Positions 1-8,001 of a stretch of 34,013 bases of DNA are shown in pieces (within the stretch, counting starts at the first letter, position 1; each line of letters starts with the position of its first letter). Source of the DNA: DATEZO01 sp035255485 (lineage in GTDB: Bacteria > Pseudomonadota > Gammaproteobacteria > Burkholderiales > Burkholderiaceae_D); assembly GCA_035255485.1 (NCBI GenBank), contig DATEZO010000057.1, positions 1 to 34,013 on the forward strand. Reading direction: 5' to 3'. The position numbers and the translations under genes were made by a program. Below the pieces are notes generated by a model. It saw nothing but the letters and a program-made list of their open reading frames with translations. It was not told the DNA's origin and did not search any database.

Positions 1-63
1 CGGCGATTGCTGCGATAATTGCACGCTGCTGCAACCCGCTTTCTCACTCCTCGATTGCTCATC

Positions 64-948
64 ATGAACACCGGCATGCTGTACGCCGCCATGGCCTATA
101 CGCTGTGGGGCTTGTTCCCTCTGTATTTCAAGACGCTGCAAACCATTGCGCCGCTGGAAATCGTGATGCATCGGATCGTGTGGTCGCTGGTGTTCGTATC
201 GATTCTGCTGGCGTGGCGGCAGCAATGGTCCTGGCTGGCAACGGCCTTTCGCCGGCCGCGACTATTGGCCGGCTTTGCCGCCAGTTCGCTGCTGTTGTCG
301 TCGAACTGGATGATTTACATCTGGGCCGTCAATAACGGCCGGGTGGTCGATGCCAGTCTCGGCTATTTCATCAATCCGCTGGTCAATGTACTGCTTGGCT
401 TCCTGCTGCTGCACGAGCGCTTGCGGCCTGGGCAATGGGTGGCGGTGGCGCTGGCCGCGGCCGGAGTGGCCTGGCTGACCTGGCAAGGCGGCAACCTGCC
501 CTGGATCGGTCTGTTGCTGGCCGCCACTTTCGGCATTTACGGATTGCTGCGCAAGACGGCGACACTGGGTCCGCTGGAAGGCTTGTCGCTGGAAACCCTG
601 CTGCTGTTTCCGTTTGCGCTTGGTTATCTGGTCATGCTGACGATGCAGGGGCATAACGCATTTTTGACAGCGCCTGCAGCATCGCAATGGCTGCTGGCGG
701 CGGCCGGCCCGATCACTGCGGTGCCGCTGCTGCTGTTTGCGGCAGGCGCGCGCCGCATCCCGCTCTCCCTGCTTGGCTTGTTGCAGTACATCGGCCCGAC
801 CTTGCAGCTTTTGCTTGGCGTATGGCTGTACCATGAGCCATTTTCGGGCAGCCGCCTGGCCGGGTTTGCCGTGATCTGGAGCGCGCTCGCCGTATACTCG
901 CTGGAAGGGTTATGGCGGGCCTGGGCGCCCAAAATCCGCAACGCGTAA
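64..948 (+). CDS. rarD: RarD-like EamA/DMT family transporter
   Basis: A 294-residue inner-membrane protein of the drug/metabolite transporter superfamily, RarD type. It shows about ten hydrophobic segments in two EamA halves. The N-terminus carries the family-like run AYTLWGLFPLYFK, and a second half opens near WIGLLLAATFGIYGLLRK. The chosen ATG at 64 places the first membrane helix right at the N-terminus; a TTG at 19 is in frame but adds a non-hydrophobic lead, and an ATG at 76 is also possible. No strong ribosome site is visible. The substrate of RarD proteins is unsettled (chloramphenicol sensitivity is linked to some). It lies 39 bases upstream of ettA on the same strand, so co-transcription is possible but not shown. 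Confidence 0.85.
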   Translation: MNTGMLYAAMAYTLWGLFPLYFKTLQTIAPLEIVMHRIVWSLVFVSILLAWRQQWSWLATAFRRPRLLAGFAASSLLLSSNWMIYIWAVNNGRVVDASLGYFINPLVNVLLGFLLLHERLRPGQWVAVALAAAGVAWLTWQGGNLPWIGLLLAATFGIYGLLRKTATLGPLEGLSLETLLLFPFALGYLVMLTMQGHNAFLTAPAASQWLLAAAGPITAVPLLLFAAGARRIPLSLLGLLQYIGPTLQLLLGVWLYHEPFSGSRLAGFAVIWSALAVYSLEGLWRAWAPKIRNA

Positions 949-987
949 ACCGTACCCGTTTCATCTTTTGCATTCACAGGAAAACCG

Positions 988-2655
988 ATGGCCAATTACG
1001 TATATACCATGAACCGCGTGGGCAAGATCGTGCCGCCCAAGCGCCAGATCCTCAAGGATATTTCACTATCGTTTTTTCCCGGCGCCAAGATCGGCGTGCT
1101 GGGCCTGAACGGCTCCGGCAAATCGACATTGCTCAAGATCATGGCAGGCATCGACAAGGATATCGAAGGGGAAGCCATCCCGATGCCGAATCTGAACATC
1201 GGCTACCTGCCGCAAGAGCCGCAGCTCGACCCGGAACAGACCGTGCGCCAGGCAGTGGAATCGGCCCTGGGCGAAGTGTTTGAAGCGCAGGCCAAGCTCG
1301 ATGCCGTGTATGCCGCGTATGCCGACGAAAATGCCGATTTCGATGCGCTCGCGACCGAGCAGGCACGGCTCGAAGCCATCATTGCCGCTTCCGATGGCAA
1401 CAATGTCAACCTGCAACTGGAAATGGCCGCCGATGCGCTGCGCCTGCCGCCGTGGGAGGCAAGGATCGGCGTCCTGTCCGGCGGTGAAAAGCGCCGCGTC
1501 GCGCTGTGCCGCCTGCTCTTGTCGAAACCCGACATGCTGCTGCTGGACGAACCGACCAACCATCTCGACGCCGAATCGGTCGAATGGCTGGAGCAATTCC
1601 TGCAGCGCTTCCCCGGCACCGTGGTTGGCATCACCCATGATCGCTACTTCCTGGACAACGCCGCCGAATGGATCCTGGAACTCGACCGCGGCCACGGCAT
1701 TCCCTGGAAAGGCAATTACAGCTCGTGGCTGGAACAGAAAGGCGCGCGCCTGAAGCAGGAAGAGTCGAGCGAATCGGCGCGGCAAAAAACCATTGCGAAA
1801 GAACTGGAATGGGTGCGCCAGAATCCGAAAGGCCGCCAGGCCAAGAGCAAGGCGCGGCTGGCGCGTTTCAATGAATTGTCCGAGCACGAATACCAGAAGC
1901 GCAACGAGACGCAGGAAATCTTTATCCCGGTCGCAGAGCGTCTCGGCAATGAAGTGATCGAATTCAAAGGCGTCTCCAAGGCGTTCGGCGATCGCCTGCT
2001 GATCGATAACCTGAGTTTCAAGATCCCGGCCGGCGCCATCGTCGGCATCATCGGCCCGAATGGCGCCGGCAAGTCGACGCTATTCAAGATGATTGCCGGC
2101 ATCGAGCAGCCGGACAGCGGCGAAGTCGTCAAAGGCCCGACCGTCAAGCTCGCCCTGGTCGATCAATCGCGCGAGGATCTCGGCAACAAGAAAACGGTGT
2201 TCGAGGAAGTCGCAAATGGCGCCGACATCCTGACGGTGGGCCGCTTCGAGATGCCATCGCGCGCCTATCTCGGCCGCTTCAACTTCAAGGGCGGCGACCA
2301 GCAGAAAGTCGTCGGCAACCTGTCCGGCGGCGAACGCGGGCGGCTACATCTGGCGAAGACCTTGCTGATGGGCGGCAACATGCTGCTGCTGGATGAACCG
2401 TCCAACGATCTGGACGTGGAAACGCTGCGCGCGCTGGAAGATGCCTTGCTGGAATTCGCCGGCAGCGTGATGGTGATCTCGCATGACCGCTGGTTCCTGG
2501 ATCGGATTGCCACCCATATCCTGGCCTTCGAAGGCAACTCGCAAGTCACCTTCTTCGACGGCAATTACCAGGAATACGAAGCCGACAAGAGAAAACGCCT
2601 GGGCGAGGAAGGCGCGAAGCCGAAGCGGGTCAGGTACAAGCCGGTGACGCGCTGA
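988..2655 (+). CDS. ettA: Energy-dependent translational throttle protein EttA (ABC-F)
   Basis: A 555-residue soluble ABC-F ATPase that binds the ribosomal E site and gates the first steps of elongation according to ATP/ADP level. Two complete ATPase domains are visible. The first has Walker A GLNGSGKST (about residue 43), signature LSGGEKRRVAL and Walker B LLLDEPTNHLD. The second has GPNGAGKST, LSGGERGRLHLA and LLLDEPSNDLD. A charged linker between them matches the tRNA-interaction motif region. There are no membrane segments, and the length equals the family norm. The start ATG at 988 follows an AGGAAAA ribosome site. A perfect 8-bp hairpin lies nine bases after the stop codon. Confidence 0.96.
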   Translation: MANYVYTMNRVGKIVPPKRQILKDISLSFFPGAKIGVLGLNGSGKSTLLKIMAGIDKDIEGEAIPMPNLNIGYLPQEPQLDPEQTVRQAVESALGEVFEAQAKLDAVYAAYADENADFDALATEQARLEAIIAASDGNNVNLQLEMAADALRLPPWEARIGVLSGGEKRRVALCRLLLSKPDMLLLDEPTNHLDAESVEWLEQFLQRFPGTVVGITHDRYFLDNAAEWILELDRGHGIPWKGNYSSWLEQKGARLKQEESSESARQKTIAKELEWVRQNPKGRQAKSKARLARFNELSEHEYQKRNETQEIFIPVAERLGNEVIEFKGVSKAFGDRLLIDNLSFKIPAGAIVGIIGPNGAGKSTLFKMIAGIEQPDSGEVVKGPTVKLALVDQSREDLGNKKTVFEEVANGADILTVGRFEMPSRAYLGRFNFKGGDQQKVVGNLSGGERGRLHLAKTLLMGGNMLLLDEPSNDLDVETLRALEDALLEFAGSVMVISHDRWFLDRIATHILAFEGNSQVTFFDGNYQEYEADKRKRLGEEGAKPKRVRYKPVTR

Positions 2656-2663
2656 TTCGGGCC

Positions 2664-2686
2664 GCCTGCCGTGCCAGCCGGCAGGC
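2664..2686 (+). terminator. Hairpin just after ettA
   Basis: Perfect inverted repeat GCCTGCCG / CGGCAGGC with a 7-base loop, starting nine bases after the ettA stop codon. It is GC-rich and well placed to end or protect the ettA message. No T-run follows, so it is not a classical intrinsic terminator. It also sits between ettA and the 3' end of the convergent rhodanese gene. Confidence 0.4.
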
Positions 2687-2748
2687 GACGCCGACTGGCT
2701 GGGTCAAGCAACGCGGCGCACCATGATGCCTCTCGCTTGCGGCAAACG

Positions 2749-3153
2749 TTATTTCACACCCGTAATAATCGGCAGGCCTGCCTTTTCCCACGCATTCATC
2801 CCGCCTCCGACATTTCTGGCGGCGCTAAAGCCGGCTTTCTGCAGGATTTGCGTAGCGGCTGCGGAGCGTCGGCCGCTGCGGCAAATCACCGCCACCGGCT
2901 GGTTCCGATATCCTTCGATTTCCTTCAGGCGCTGCTCCAGCTGGCCGACGGGAATCAATACGCTGCCCGGAGCGTGTCCGTTTGCGTATTCATCCGTTTC
3001 ACGCACATCCAGCAGCAGCGCCCCCTGGCTTTTCATCTGTTGCGCCTGCCTGACATCGACCTCCTGCAGCGGGCCGGCATGGGCCGGGGCAAGCATCAGC
3101 ATCATGGCAGTGACGGCAGTAGCGGCAAAGGCGCGCAAACCATCTATTTTCAT
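2749..3153 (-). CDS. Exported single-domain rhodanese-like protein
   Basis: A 134-residue protein with a signal peptide (MKIDGLRAFAATAVTAMML... ending APAHA-G), then one rhodanese domain. The active-site loop CRSGRR follows VAVI, which fits an active sulfurtransferase with catalytic cysteine. The motifs LLLDVRETDEYANGHAPGS and NVGGGMNAWEKAGLP are standard for the family. It should act in the periplasm, moving sulfane sulfur or serving as a redox/sulfur carrier; the acceptor is unknown. The ATG at 3153 is preceded by GAGGGTAAT, a good ribosome site, and puts the signal peptide at the very start. In-frame upstream codons to 3270 add no signal-like sequence. It is convergent with ettA and divergent from the HD-GYP gene. 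Confidence 0.88.
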   Translation of the reverse strand: MKIDGLRAFAATAVTAMMLMLAPAHAGPLQEVDVRQAQQMKSQGALLLDVRETDEYANGHAPGSVLIPVGQLEQRLKEIEGYRNQPVAVICRSGRRSAAATQILQKAGFSAARNVGGGMNAWEKAGLPIITGVK

Positions 3154-3354
3154 ATTACCCTCTTTTGCATGGAGTGAAGCATTGAGATTATCCCGAATGA
3201 CTGGCATGCAATCCAGCGACAAGATACAGACAAAGCAATTCCAATGCCGTATCTGCATGCAATTATTCATTTAACATGCTGCAATTCGGATACCTGCGCC
3301 AGATCTGCCTGCTGCTAGAATGGCCGATAATTATTATTGTGCACTATTGCCAAA

Positions 3355-4647
3355 ATGCCCCATCGACTCAAGCCTTACTATATTGCGGTTGACCAGCTCC
3401 GCGTTGGTACATTCATTATCCTGGATATCAAATGGCTGGATCACAACTTTTCACGCAATAGCTTCAAGCTGAAGAATGCAGAGCAGATTGCAGAAATCCG
3501 ACAGCTCGGCCTGAAGCAGATCCGGATTGATCCCGCGCGCAGCGACAATCCGCCGCCGCCATTGCAGCGAACGGATCAATTGCCCGCCGCCACCGAAGTC
3601 ACCACGCCCTTGAGCGAGGAAGAAATCCAGGCGGCAAAAATCAAGCGCGAACGCATCGAGCGCATCAACCAGCTGCGCGCTTCCGTGGTGGAATGCGAAA
3701 AGAAATTCCTGAAAACCGCGAATGCGCTCAAGAACATCAATGCCAATGTCTTTTCCAGGCCGCAGGATGCGCACCGCCTTGCCAATGAACTGATCGGGAA
3801 GATGCTCGATTCGCTCATGACCGACCGCGACATTGCCATTCACCTGATGAACGACAAGGCGGGCAGCGAAGAGATGTATTTCCACGCCCTGAATGTCGCC
3901 GTGCTGGCGATGATGCTGGCCAAGGAACTGGGCCTGCCGGCGGAGGAAATCAAGGAACTGGGCGTGGGGTGCCTGTTCCACGATATCGGCAAGCTGAACA
4001 TCCCGGACCGGGTGCTGCAAAAGAGCAGCGGCCTGACGCGCGCCGAACAGAATCTGCTGCAGCAACATTGCCAGTATGGCGAAGAGATCGTGCAAAAAAT
4101 GGGCCTGTCCCGGCAAGCCGTCAACATCGTCATGCAACACCACGAATGCATGGATGGCAGCGGCTATCCGAAGCTGTTGCAAGGCGACCAGATATCGCCT
4201 CTGGCCCGTATCGCGGCAATCGTCAATGCATATGACAATCATTGCAACCGCACGAATCCGAGCGATTCGCTGAGCCCCTATGCTGCGTTATCGTATATGT
4301 TTGCCCGGCAGCGCCCGCAATTCGATACCGGGCCGCTGGGCGTGTTCATCCGCTGTCTCGGCGTGTATCCACCGGGCACGCTGGTGCGTCTGTCGGACGG
4401 CACCCTGGGCATGGTGATGGCCGTCAATGCCAGCAAGCCGTTGCGCCCCAGCGTGCTGATTTACGATCCGGGCGTGCCGAAAGGCGAAGCCATCATCCTC
4501 GACCTCGAACAGGAGCCGGATATCAGCATCAGCGAAAGCCTGCGCTCGGTGCAGCTGCCGCGCGAAGTGTATGACTACCTGAGTCCGCGCAAGCGCATGA
4601 CGTATTATTTCGACGTGCCGCAAACCAATCGCAGGGGGCCGGCATAA
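3355..4647 (+). CDS. HD-GYP domain protein with N-terminal DUF3391
   Basis: A 430-residue cytoplasmic protein, a likely cyclic-di-GMP phosphodiesterase. Residues about 5-95 match DUF3391 in style (LKPYYIAVDQLRVGTFI...). A charged helical linker follows (EEEIQAAKIKRERIERINQL). The HD-GYP domain runs from about 170 to 320, with the metal-binding HD in LFHDIGK (residues 209-210) and the HHxxxxGxGYP signature in HHECMDGSGYP (GYP at 270-272). A C-terminal part of about 100 residues is less conserved. No membrane segments or receiver domain were seen, so the input signal is unknown. The start ATG lacks a clear ribosome site; a TTG at 3337 is in frame. A second, membrane-anchored HD-GYP protein lies at 26352. 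Confidence 0.9.
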   Translation: MPHRLKPYYIAVDQLRVGTFIILDIKWLDHNFSRNSFKLKNAEQIAEIRQLGLKQIRIDPARSDNPPPPLQRTDQLPAATEVTTPLSEEEIQAAKIKRERIERINQLRASVVECEKKFLKTANALKNINANVFSRPQDAHRLANELIGKMLDSLMTDRDIAIHLMNDKAGSEEMYFHALNVAVLAMMLAKELGLPAEEIKELGVGCLFHDIGKLNIPDRVLQKSSGLTRAEQNLLQQHCQYGEEIVQKMGLSRQAVNIVMQHHECMDGSGYPKLLQGDQISPLARIAAIVNAYDNHCNRTNPSDSLSPYAALSYMFARQRPQFDTGPLGVFIRCLGVYPPGTLVRLSDGTLGMVMAVNASKPLRPSVLIYDPGVPKGEAIILDLEQEPDISISESLRSVQLPREVYDYLSPRKRMTYYFDVPQTNRRGPA

Positions 4648-4704
4648 CCTGCATGCAGTGCATCGCGTGGCGGCTCCCTGCGCTACTCCACAACCGGAAT
4701 TTCG

Positions 4705-6096
4705 CTAAATCAGCTTTGAATAAGTTGAGGTGGTAGGTTGGGTCAGATAACGATCGAAGACCATGGCGACCGCCCGCACGAACATGCGTCCCTTTGGCGT
4801 GATCTGGATCCCGCCGTCATCGATGCGAATCAGTTCAGCTTCCTCATATTGCTGCAACAGTGAGAGCTCATGTGCAAAGTAGGTACGGAAATCAATCTGG
4901 TAAGCCCGGTTGATCGCGGCAAAATCAAGCGGCCCGCTGCACATCAATTGCATGATCACCTGGCGTCGCAGCACATCATCCATGGTCAGCTCGAAACCTT
5001 TTTCGACCGGTAACGTGCCCGCTTCAAGGTGCTGATAATAGGCATTGACCGTGCGCACCGACTGATTGTAGGAATGACCGACCTTGCCGATGGCCGAGAC
5101 GCCGAACCCGATCAGATCGCAATCGGCGCGCGTCGTATAACCCTGGAAGTTGCGATGCAGGCTGCCATCCAGCCGCGCCTTGTTCAACTCATCATCCGGC
5201 TTGGCGAAATGGTCCAGTCCGATATAAACGAAACCGGCATCCAGCAGCCTGCGGGTCGACATCAGGAAGATTTGCAGCCGCTCTTCAGCCGACGGCAGGT
5301 CGGTGCCGACAATCTGCCGTTGCGCCTTGAAGCGGCTGGGCAAATGCGCATAGTTGTACAGCGCGATCCGATCCGGCGACAGGCGGATCACATGATCGAG
5401 CGTACGGTCGAAACTCTTCAGCGACTGCTTCGGCAAGCCATAAATCAGGTCCGTGTTAACCGATACGAAGCCCGCCTTGCGGCTGGCGCTCATGGCGCGT
5501 TCGACCATGTCGAGCGGCTGGATCCGATTGACAGCTTCCTGCACCGCCGGATCGAAATCCTGGACGCCGAAACTGGTGCGGTTAAAACCCAGATCGGCCA
5601 GCATCGCCAGCGTGTCATCGTTGACGGTGCGCGGGTCGATTTCAATGCCCAGTTCGGCATCCGGCGTGAAATCGAAATGGCTGCGCAGCATGTTCATCAG
5701 GTCGCGCAATTCCGCCTGACGCAGAAAAGTCGGGGTGCCGCCGCCGAAATGCAGCTGCGCCGTGCGCCGGTCGCTGCCGATGCGGGACGAAACCAGCGCG
5801 ACCTCTTTGCCGAGATAGCGCAAATATTCAGTGGAGCGGCTATGGTCCTTGGTGATGATCTTGTTGCAGGCGCAAAAGTAACAGAGCGATTCACAAAACG
5901 GAATATGCAGATACACCGATAACGGCGGATTGTCGGTGCGTGTCGCGCGCGCCTCCAGATGCCGGAGATAAGACTGTTCGCCAAAACCGGCATGGAATCG
6001 GTCTGCCGTGGGATAGGAGGTGTAGCGCGGTCCGAGCCTGTCGAAACGCCGGATCAGGTCTTCGGAAAATTCTATATCGGGCAACATTGCGTTCAT
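4705..6096 (-). CDS. hemN: Oxygen-independent coproporphyrinogen III oxidase HemN
   Basis: A 463-residue radical-SAM enzyme that converts coproporphyrinogen III to protoporphyrinogen IX without oxygen, for haem synthesis under low oxygen. The iron-sulfur motif CxxxCxxCxC is visible in YLHIPFCESLCYFCACNK. GPRYTSYPTADRFH near the N-terminus, FGGGTPTFL and the C-terminal HemN domain are all typical, and the length fits. The ATG at 6096 follows GGACAAGTCA. A TTG at 6108 and an ATG at 6087 are also in frame. It is convergent with the HD-GYP gene at 3355 and divergent from the peptidase at 6431. The nearby NO-reductase genes fit an anaerobic setting. No convincing Fnr box was found upstream. Confidence 0.95.
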   Translation of the reverse strand: MNAMLPDIEFSEDLIRRFDRLGPRYTSYPTADRFHAGFGEQSYLRHLEARATRTDNPPLSVYLHIPFCESLCYFCACNKIITKDHSRSTEYLRYLGKEVALVSSRIGSDRRTAQLHFGGGTPTFLRQAELRDLMNMLRSHFDFTPDAELGIEIDPRTVNDDTLAMLADLGFNRTSFGVQDFDPAVQEAVNRIQPLDMVERAMSASRKAGFVSVNTDLIYGLPKQSLKSFDRTLDHVIRLSPDRIALYNYAHLPSRFKAQRQIVGTDLPSAEERLQIFLMSTRRLLDAGFVYIGLDHFAKPDDELNKARLDGSLHRNFQGYTTRADCDLIGFGVSAIGKVGHSYNQSVRTVNAYYQHLEAGTLPVEKGFELTMDDVLRRQVIMQLMCSGPLDFAAINRAYQIDFRTYFAHELSLLQQYEEAELIRIDDGGIQITPKGRMFVRAVAMVFDRYLTQPTTSTYSKLI

Positions 6097-6430
6097 TGAC
6101 TTGTCCAAATGGTTTTACGGAAGATACATTGCTGCCGGACAATCATGTTCCTTGCATGAAAAAGCGCATTGCCGGCAAATTGCATTGCTCATATTACCTG
6201 TTTACACGGAATTGATCCTGTCTCTGTCATCGGACGGCGCATGCATCGCATCCACCCGCGCAGCGCCATGGCATGCACGCCGCATGCCGGATTTTTTTCT
6301 TCTTCGCAAACACAGCTCCCGATAATTTGATTCCGCTTAATCGCGTATGCGCACTGTGCTGCGTTGACGCAAACAAAGACAGCTGGCGACCTTCAATACT
6401 GAGTGCATTCCCACTTGCCGCCTTCATTCC
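6097..6430. promoter_or_regulatory. Divergent intergenic region hemN / papain-like peptidase
   Basis: About 330 bases with no supported gene, holding the promoters of two divergent genes. Short open frames here have no family resemblance. The only structured element seen is a GC hairpin followed by seven T residues at 6270-6298, described separately. A TTGAT half-site at 6328 is not matched by a proper second half. Confidence 0.5.
6270..6298 (+). terminator. Intrinsic-terminator-like hairpin upstream of the peptidase gene
   Basis: GGCATG / CATGCC with a 7-base loop, then GGA and a run of seven T residues. The T-run lies on the plus-strand side, so it would stop plus-strand transcription. No annotated plus-strand gene ends here. 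It may therefore be a leader attenuator for the peptidase, the end of a small RNA, or chance. Confidence 0.4.
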
Positions 6431-7669
6431 ATGTCCACATCCGCATTGCAGTCCAGGGTAGATCTGCGCATCTACGATATTGAAATCGAAGACCAGGGAG
6501 CCATTGGATCCTGCACGGCAAATGCGACCTGTTCGGCCATTGAACTGATGATGAGCCGGGCACATGACCAGGTCGATCTGTCGCGATTGTTCCTGTATTA
6601 CGAAACGCGTGCATTGGAAGACAGGATCGGCAAGGATGGGGCCATTCCGGTCGATGCGTTCAAGGCGGGCTTCAATGTCGGCATCCCCGAGGAAAGCTTG
6701 TGGGATTACAACATCGGCAATACCGATACGCAGCCATCGAATGCATCCTATGCCAATGCCGCTACCCAAAAAATAACCTCGTTCCACTCGGTGGGGCTGG
6801 ACCCGGATTCTACCCAGGTAACAACGCAAAACATCAAGGCCGAACTTTCCAAGGGGTTGCCCGTGACTGTCGCCTTCAGGGCGTACGAGTGGATGCTGCA
6901 TATCTCCGGTCCAATGGACTCCCATGACATCATCAATACGTCGATACCCGGCTATGCAAATTTTATCGGCAACCACGAAGTCGTCATCGTCGGCTATGAC
7001 GATGCATTGAACGGCGGCTCTTTCATCATCGAAAATTCCTGGGGAACCGCCTGGGGCGAAAACGGCTACGGCGCGTTCAGCTACACGCTATCGAATACGT
7101 TCTATGAGGCCTATGTCATTGATGGATTTGCCGGCCATGATTTTGCATGGACGACCGCGCGCACCCAGGTAGCGGAACTGTACGCCGCCCTGTTCGGCCG
7201 CGCGCCGGAACGGGATGGCATGGCATACTGGGCGGCCCAGCTTGACGTGGGCAAGGCATTCACGCAAGTGGCGCAAGAAATGTATAGCGTGGATGCGGCG
7301 CGCGCCTGGTATCCGTCGGGCGCGTCGAATGAAAAAATCATCGATACTTTTTATGTCAACGTGCTTGGCCGAAACGCCGATGCTGACGGGTTGGCGTATT
7401 GGCTCGCACAACTGAATGCGGGGCATTCGCAAGGCCAGGTCATGACCGAGCTGATTACTGCAGTGGATTCCTACACAGGCAGCAACAGCGCAGCACTTGC
7501 ATCGCAGCTTCTTTTCGACAACAAGGTTGCTGTTGGGCTGCATTACGCCGTGACGCTCGAAGCAAACCGGCTGGATGTGGCGGCGACAGCATTCGATGGC
7601 ATGACAACCGATGTCAATCAGGTCGAACTGATCAAGATCGGATTATCGGAACAGCTGGGATGGCTATGA
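6431..7669 (+). CDS. Papain-family (C1A) cysteine peptidase with DUF4214 repeats
   Basis: A 412-residue protein. Residues 1-235 form a bacterial papain-like domain: DQGAIGSCTANA with the oxyanion Gln22 and catalytic Cys28, NHEVVIVGYDD with His182, and ENSWGTAWGENGYG with Asn202. The triad is complete, so activity is expected. Residues about 245-345 carry two DUF4214 units (ELYAALFGRAPERDGMAYW and FYVNVLGRNADADGLAYW), a module common in large surface or type-I-secreted proteins. There is no N-terminal signal peptide and no inhibitory propeptide; the protein starts almost directly with the catalytic domain. Export by a C-terminal signal is possible but unproven. No secretion genes are adjacent. 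The start is the ATG at 6431, with no clear ribosome site. Confidence 0.85.
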   Translation: MSTSALQSRVDLRIYDIEIEDQGAIGSCTANATCSAIELMMSRAHDQVDLSRLFLYYETRALEDRIGKDGAIPVDAFKAGFNVGIPEESLWDYNIGNTDTQPSNASYANAATQKITSFHSVGLDPDSTQVTTQNIKAELSKGLPVTVAFRAYEWMLHISGPMDSHDIINTSIPGYANFIGNHEVVIVGYDDALNGGSFIIENSWGTAWGENGYGAFSYTLSNTFYEAYVIDGFAGHDFAWTTARTQVAELYAALFGRAPERDGMAYWAAQLDVGKAFTQVAQEMYSVDAARAWYPSGASNEKIIDTFYVNVLGRNADADGLAYWLAQLNAGHSQGQVMTELITAVDSYTGSNSAALASQLLFDNKVAVGLHYAVTLEANRLDVAATAFDGMTTDVNQVELIKIGLSEQLGWL

Positions 7670-7773
7670 GCGTTCGCGACAGCCGGTAAAGCCAGCCTGT
7701 TCCTGTCCGGGTTCCAGGCTCGTGATGGCAGGTTTTACGTGCTGGCCGGGTAATTTATTCAAAAGCGCCTGTC

Positions 7774-7813
7774 ATGCCATACCGGCAGCCCGGTGCCGAA
7801 AGGTGGCATTTTT
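7774..7813 (+). terminator. Hairpin with T-run between peptidase gene and nor genes
   Basis: Inner stem ACCGG / CCGGT (7781-7785 with 7790-7794) and outer arms ATGCCA / TGGCAT (7774-7779 with 7804-7809), followed by T residues. It could end the peptidase message. Its right arm overlaps the sigma-54-like promoter at 7804, so both readings compete for the same bases. Confidence 0.3.
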
Positions 7814-7819
7814 ATTGCT
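7804..7819 (+). promoter_or_regulatory. Sigma-54-type promoter (-24/-12) for the nor genes
   Basis: TGGCA-TTTTTA-TTGCT matches the RpoN consensus TGGCAC-N5-TTGC, with the obligatory GG and GC pairs separated by exactly ten bases (GG 7805-7806, GC 7817-7818). Predicted transcription start is near 7829, about 20 bases before the small ORF at 7850. NO-reductase genes in several bacteria are driven by sigma-54 with the NO sensor NorR. No clear GT-N7-AC NorR boxes and no norR gene were found in the window. Confidence 0.5.
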
Positions 7820-7849
7820 GGAGTCCGGAGCAAATGAAAGGGCCCTCCG

Positions 7850-7975
7850 ATGCAAGACACTTCCCTTTACGGAATATTGAAACTGGTCAGCTTGCTGGTC
7901 ATGCTGCTGATGCTTGCAGCCATCTGTTACGCAGGATACATATCGATTAAATACTGGGCCGGTATCGGCGTTTGA
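7850..7975 (+). CDS. Small single-span membrane protein upstream of norC
   Basis: A 41-residue open frame starting MQDTSLYGILKLVSLL and ending KYWAGIGV. It has one long hydrophobic stretch (residues about 8-32), fitting a single membrane helix. AAAGGG lies 8 bases upstream of the ATG as a ribosome site, and the frame ends 26 bases before norC on the same strand. It also follows directly after the sigma-54-like promoter, so it would be the first gene of the nor transcript. I do not recognise the family. A role in assembly or stability of the NO reductase is an inference from position only. A competing 38-codon frame starting at 7834 is not hydrophobic and looks less likely. Confidence 0.5.
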   Translation: MQDTSLYGILKLVSLLVMLLMLAAICYAGYISIKYWAGIGV

Positions 7976-8001
7976 CAGTTTGACATAAAGGCGCGGCGAT
8001 C

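Noticed and set aside
5029..5922. 297-codon plus-strand frame opposite hemN
   Set aside because: Antisense to hemN, whose radical-SAM motif is unambiguous.
6326..6345. Possible Fnr/Anr box near TTGATTCCG
   Set aside because: Only one half matches TTGAT; the second half does not fit ATCAA.
7670..7803. NorR-type GT-N7-AC boxes upstream of the nor genes
   Set aside because: Candidates had wrong spacing; none matched well enough to report.
7834..7950. 38-codon frame overlapping the small membrane ORF
   Set aside because: Has a fair ribosome site but no hydrophobic or domain pattern; the 7850 frame is better.
7972..7987. Tandem GTTTGACA repeat between the small ORF and norC
   Set aside because: Two copies of eight bases could be chance, and they are direct rather than palindromic.
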